Shown here one piece after another: positions 5,555 to 5,766 of a DNA stretch of 5,766 nt (the first letter of the stretch is position 1; each line of letters begins with the position of its first letter). A program made the position numbers and the translations under genes. Origin of the DNA: Treponema sp. (GTDB taxonomy: Bacteria > Spirochaetota > Spirochaetia > Treponematales > Treponemataceae); contig JAFLSP010000119.1 of NCBI GenBank assembly GCA_022510885.1, positions 1 through 5,766 of the forward strand, in the 5' to 3' direction. Below the pieces are notes generated by a model. The model saw nothing but the letters and a program-made list of their open reading frames with translations, made no database searches and was not told the DNA's origin.

Positions 5555-5766
5555 CTACGCCTGTGCGGGAGCGGCGAGCTGCTCCGCCATCTGCTTGACG
5601 CGCTCCAAGGGAACTTTCGCGATGTCGGCAATCTTTTCTAATGACAGGCTGCCGTCGCGCAGCAGGCTCTCGGCAAATTCAGCATTTCTTTCGGTTACTG
5701 CCTCTGCCGCTCGCTCATCGCCGTATTCTTCAACAATCCTGCACATGGTGTCTATCCCCTTTGTCT
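5555..5766 (-). CDS. C-terminal part of a charged helical protein, resembling the tail of Rpn/PD-(D/E)XK family proteins (partial)
   Basis: The frame ends with TAG at 5557-5555 and stays open to the right edge, giving 69 visible residues. An ATG at 5746 (protein beginning MCRIVEEYGDERAAEA) has an AAAGGGG stretch nine bases upstream, so a standalone 63-residue protein is possible. However, the codons before it also read as plausible protein (TKGIDT), and an MC-x-x-(V/L)-E-x-Y stretch followed by a charged helix is, from memory, typical of the C-terminal tails of Rpn-type PD-(D/E)XK nuclease/transposase-like proteins. I therefore favour a truncated C-terminus. The first half is acidic and Ala-rich helix. 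The second half (about residues 30-55 from the ATG, LSLEKIADIAKVPLERVKQM) looks like a small helix-turn-helix-like unit. No nuclease motif lies inside the window. It runs in the same direction as the operon but is separated from it by 246 bases holding a promoter and a terminator, so it is probably a separate unit. Confidence 0.6.
   Translation of the reverse strand, partial: TKGIDTMCRIVEEYGDERAAEAVTERNAEFAESLLRDGSLSLEKIADIAKVPLERVKQMAEQLAAPAQA

Overview
The window is one minus-strand transcription unit of five tightly packed genes, flanked by the tail of another gene at the right edge and by what looks like the leader of the next unit at the left edge. Coding DNA is GC-rich, intergenic DNA is AT-rich, Shine-Dalgarno sites are strong (AAGGAGG, AGGAGG, GAGGAG), the two promoters carry a perfect TTGACA box, and the terminators end in nine Ts. 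With an iron-type alcohol dehydrogenase, a cytidylate-kinase-like protein and an Rpn-like tail protein, this suggests an anaerobic, amino-acid-using Firmicute. A GC-rich Negativicute (Selenomonas-like) is my guess, at low confidence; nothing here fixes the taxon.

Layout in transcription order, right to left: (1) 5766-5555, C-terminal part of a charged helical protein whose frame is open to the window edge. (2) 5554-5309, a 246-base noncoding region with phased A-tracts, a TTGACA/TACCAT promoter and, starting about 9 bases after the predicted RNA start, a strong hairpin plus T9. (3) 5308-3944, class III (GabT-like) aminotransferase. (4) 3933-3235, cytidylate-kinase-like protein. (5) 3248-1713, 12-TM APC amino acid permease. 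(6) 1716-532, iron-containing alcohol dehydrogenase. (7) 532-101, GNAT acetyltransferase. (8) 100-1, a second TTGACA/TACTAT promoter followed at once by a perfect hairpin plus T9, then CGGAGG at the very edge.

The genes overlap by 14, 4 and 1 bases or are separated by 10 bases, so they are almost certainly co-transcribed and translationally coupled. The simplest joint role is uptake of an amino acid by the permease, transamination of an omega-amino acid to a semialdehyde, and reduction of that aldehyde to a hydroxy acid. GABA to succinate semialdehyde to 4-hydroxybutyrate is the leading candidate; beta-alanine, 5-aminovalerate and taurine are alternatives. The roles of the kinase-like protein and the acetyltransferase in this are unknown.

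The most unusual feature is regulatory. Both unit boundaries share one design: a near-consensus promoter, 14-15 bases, a hairpin whose arms begin and end with AAAGGCG and CGCCTTT, nine Ts, then a Shine-Dalgarno sequence. In the complete example the whole gap between terminator and start codon is 26 bases, too short for another ordinary promoter. The operon must therefore be read through a terminator in its own leader, which implies attenuation or antitermination.
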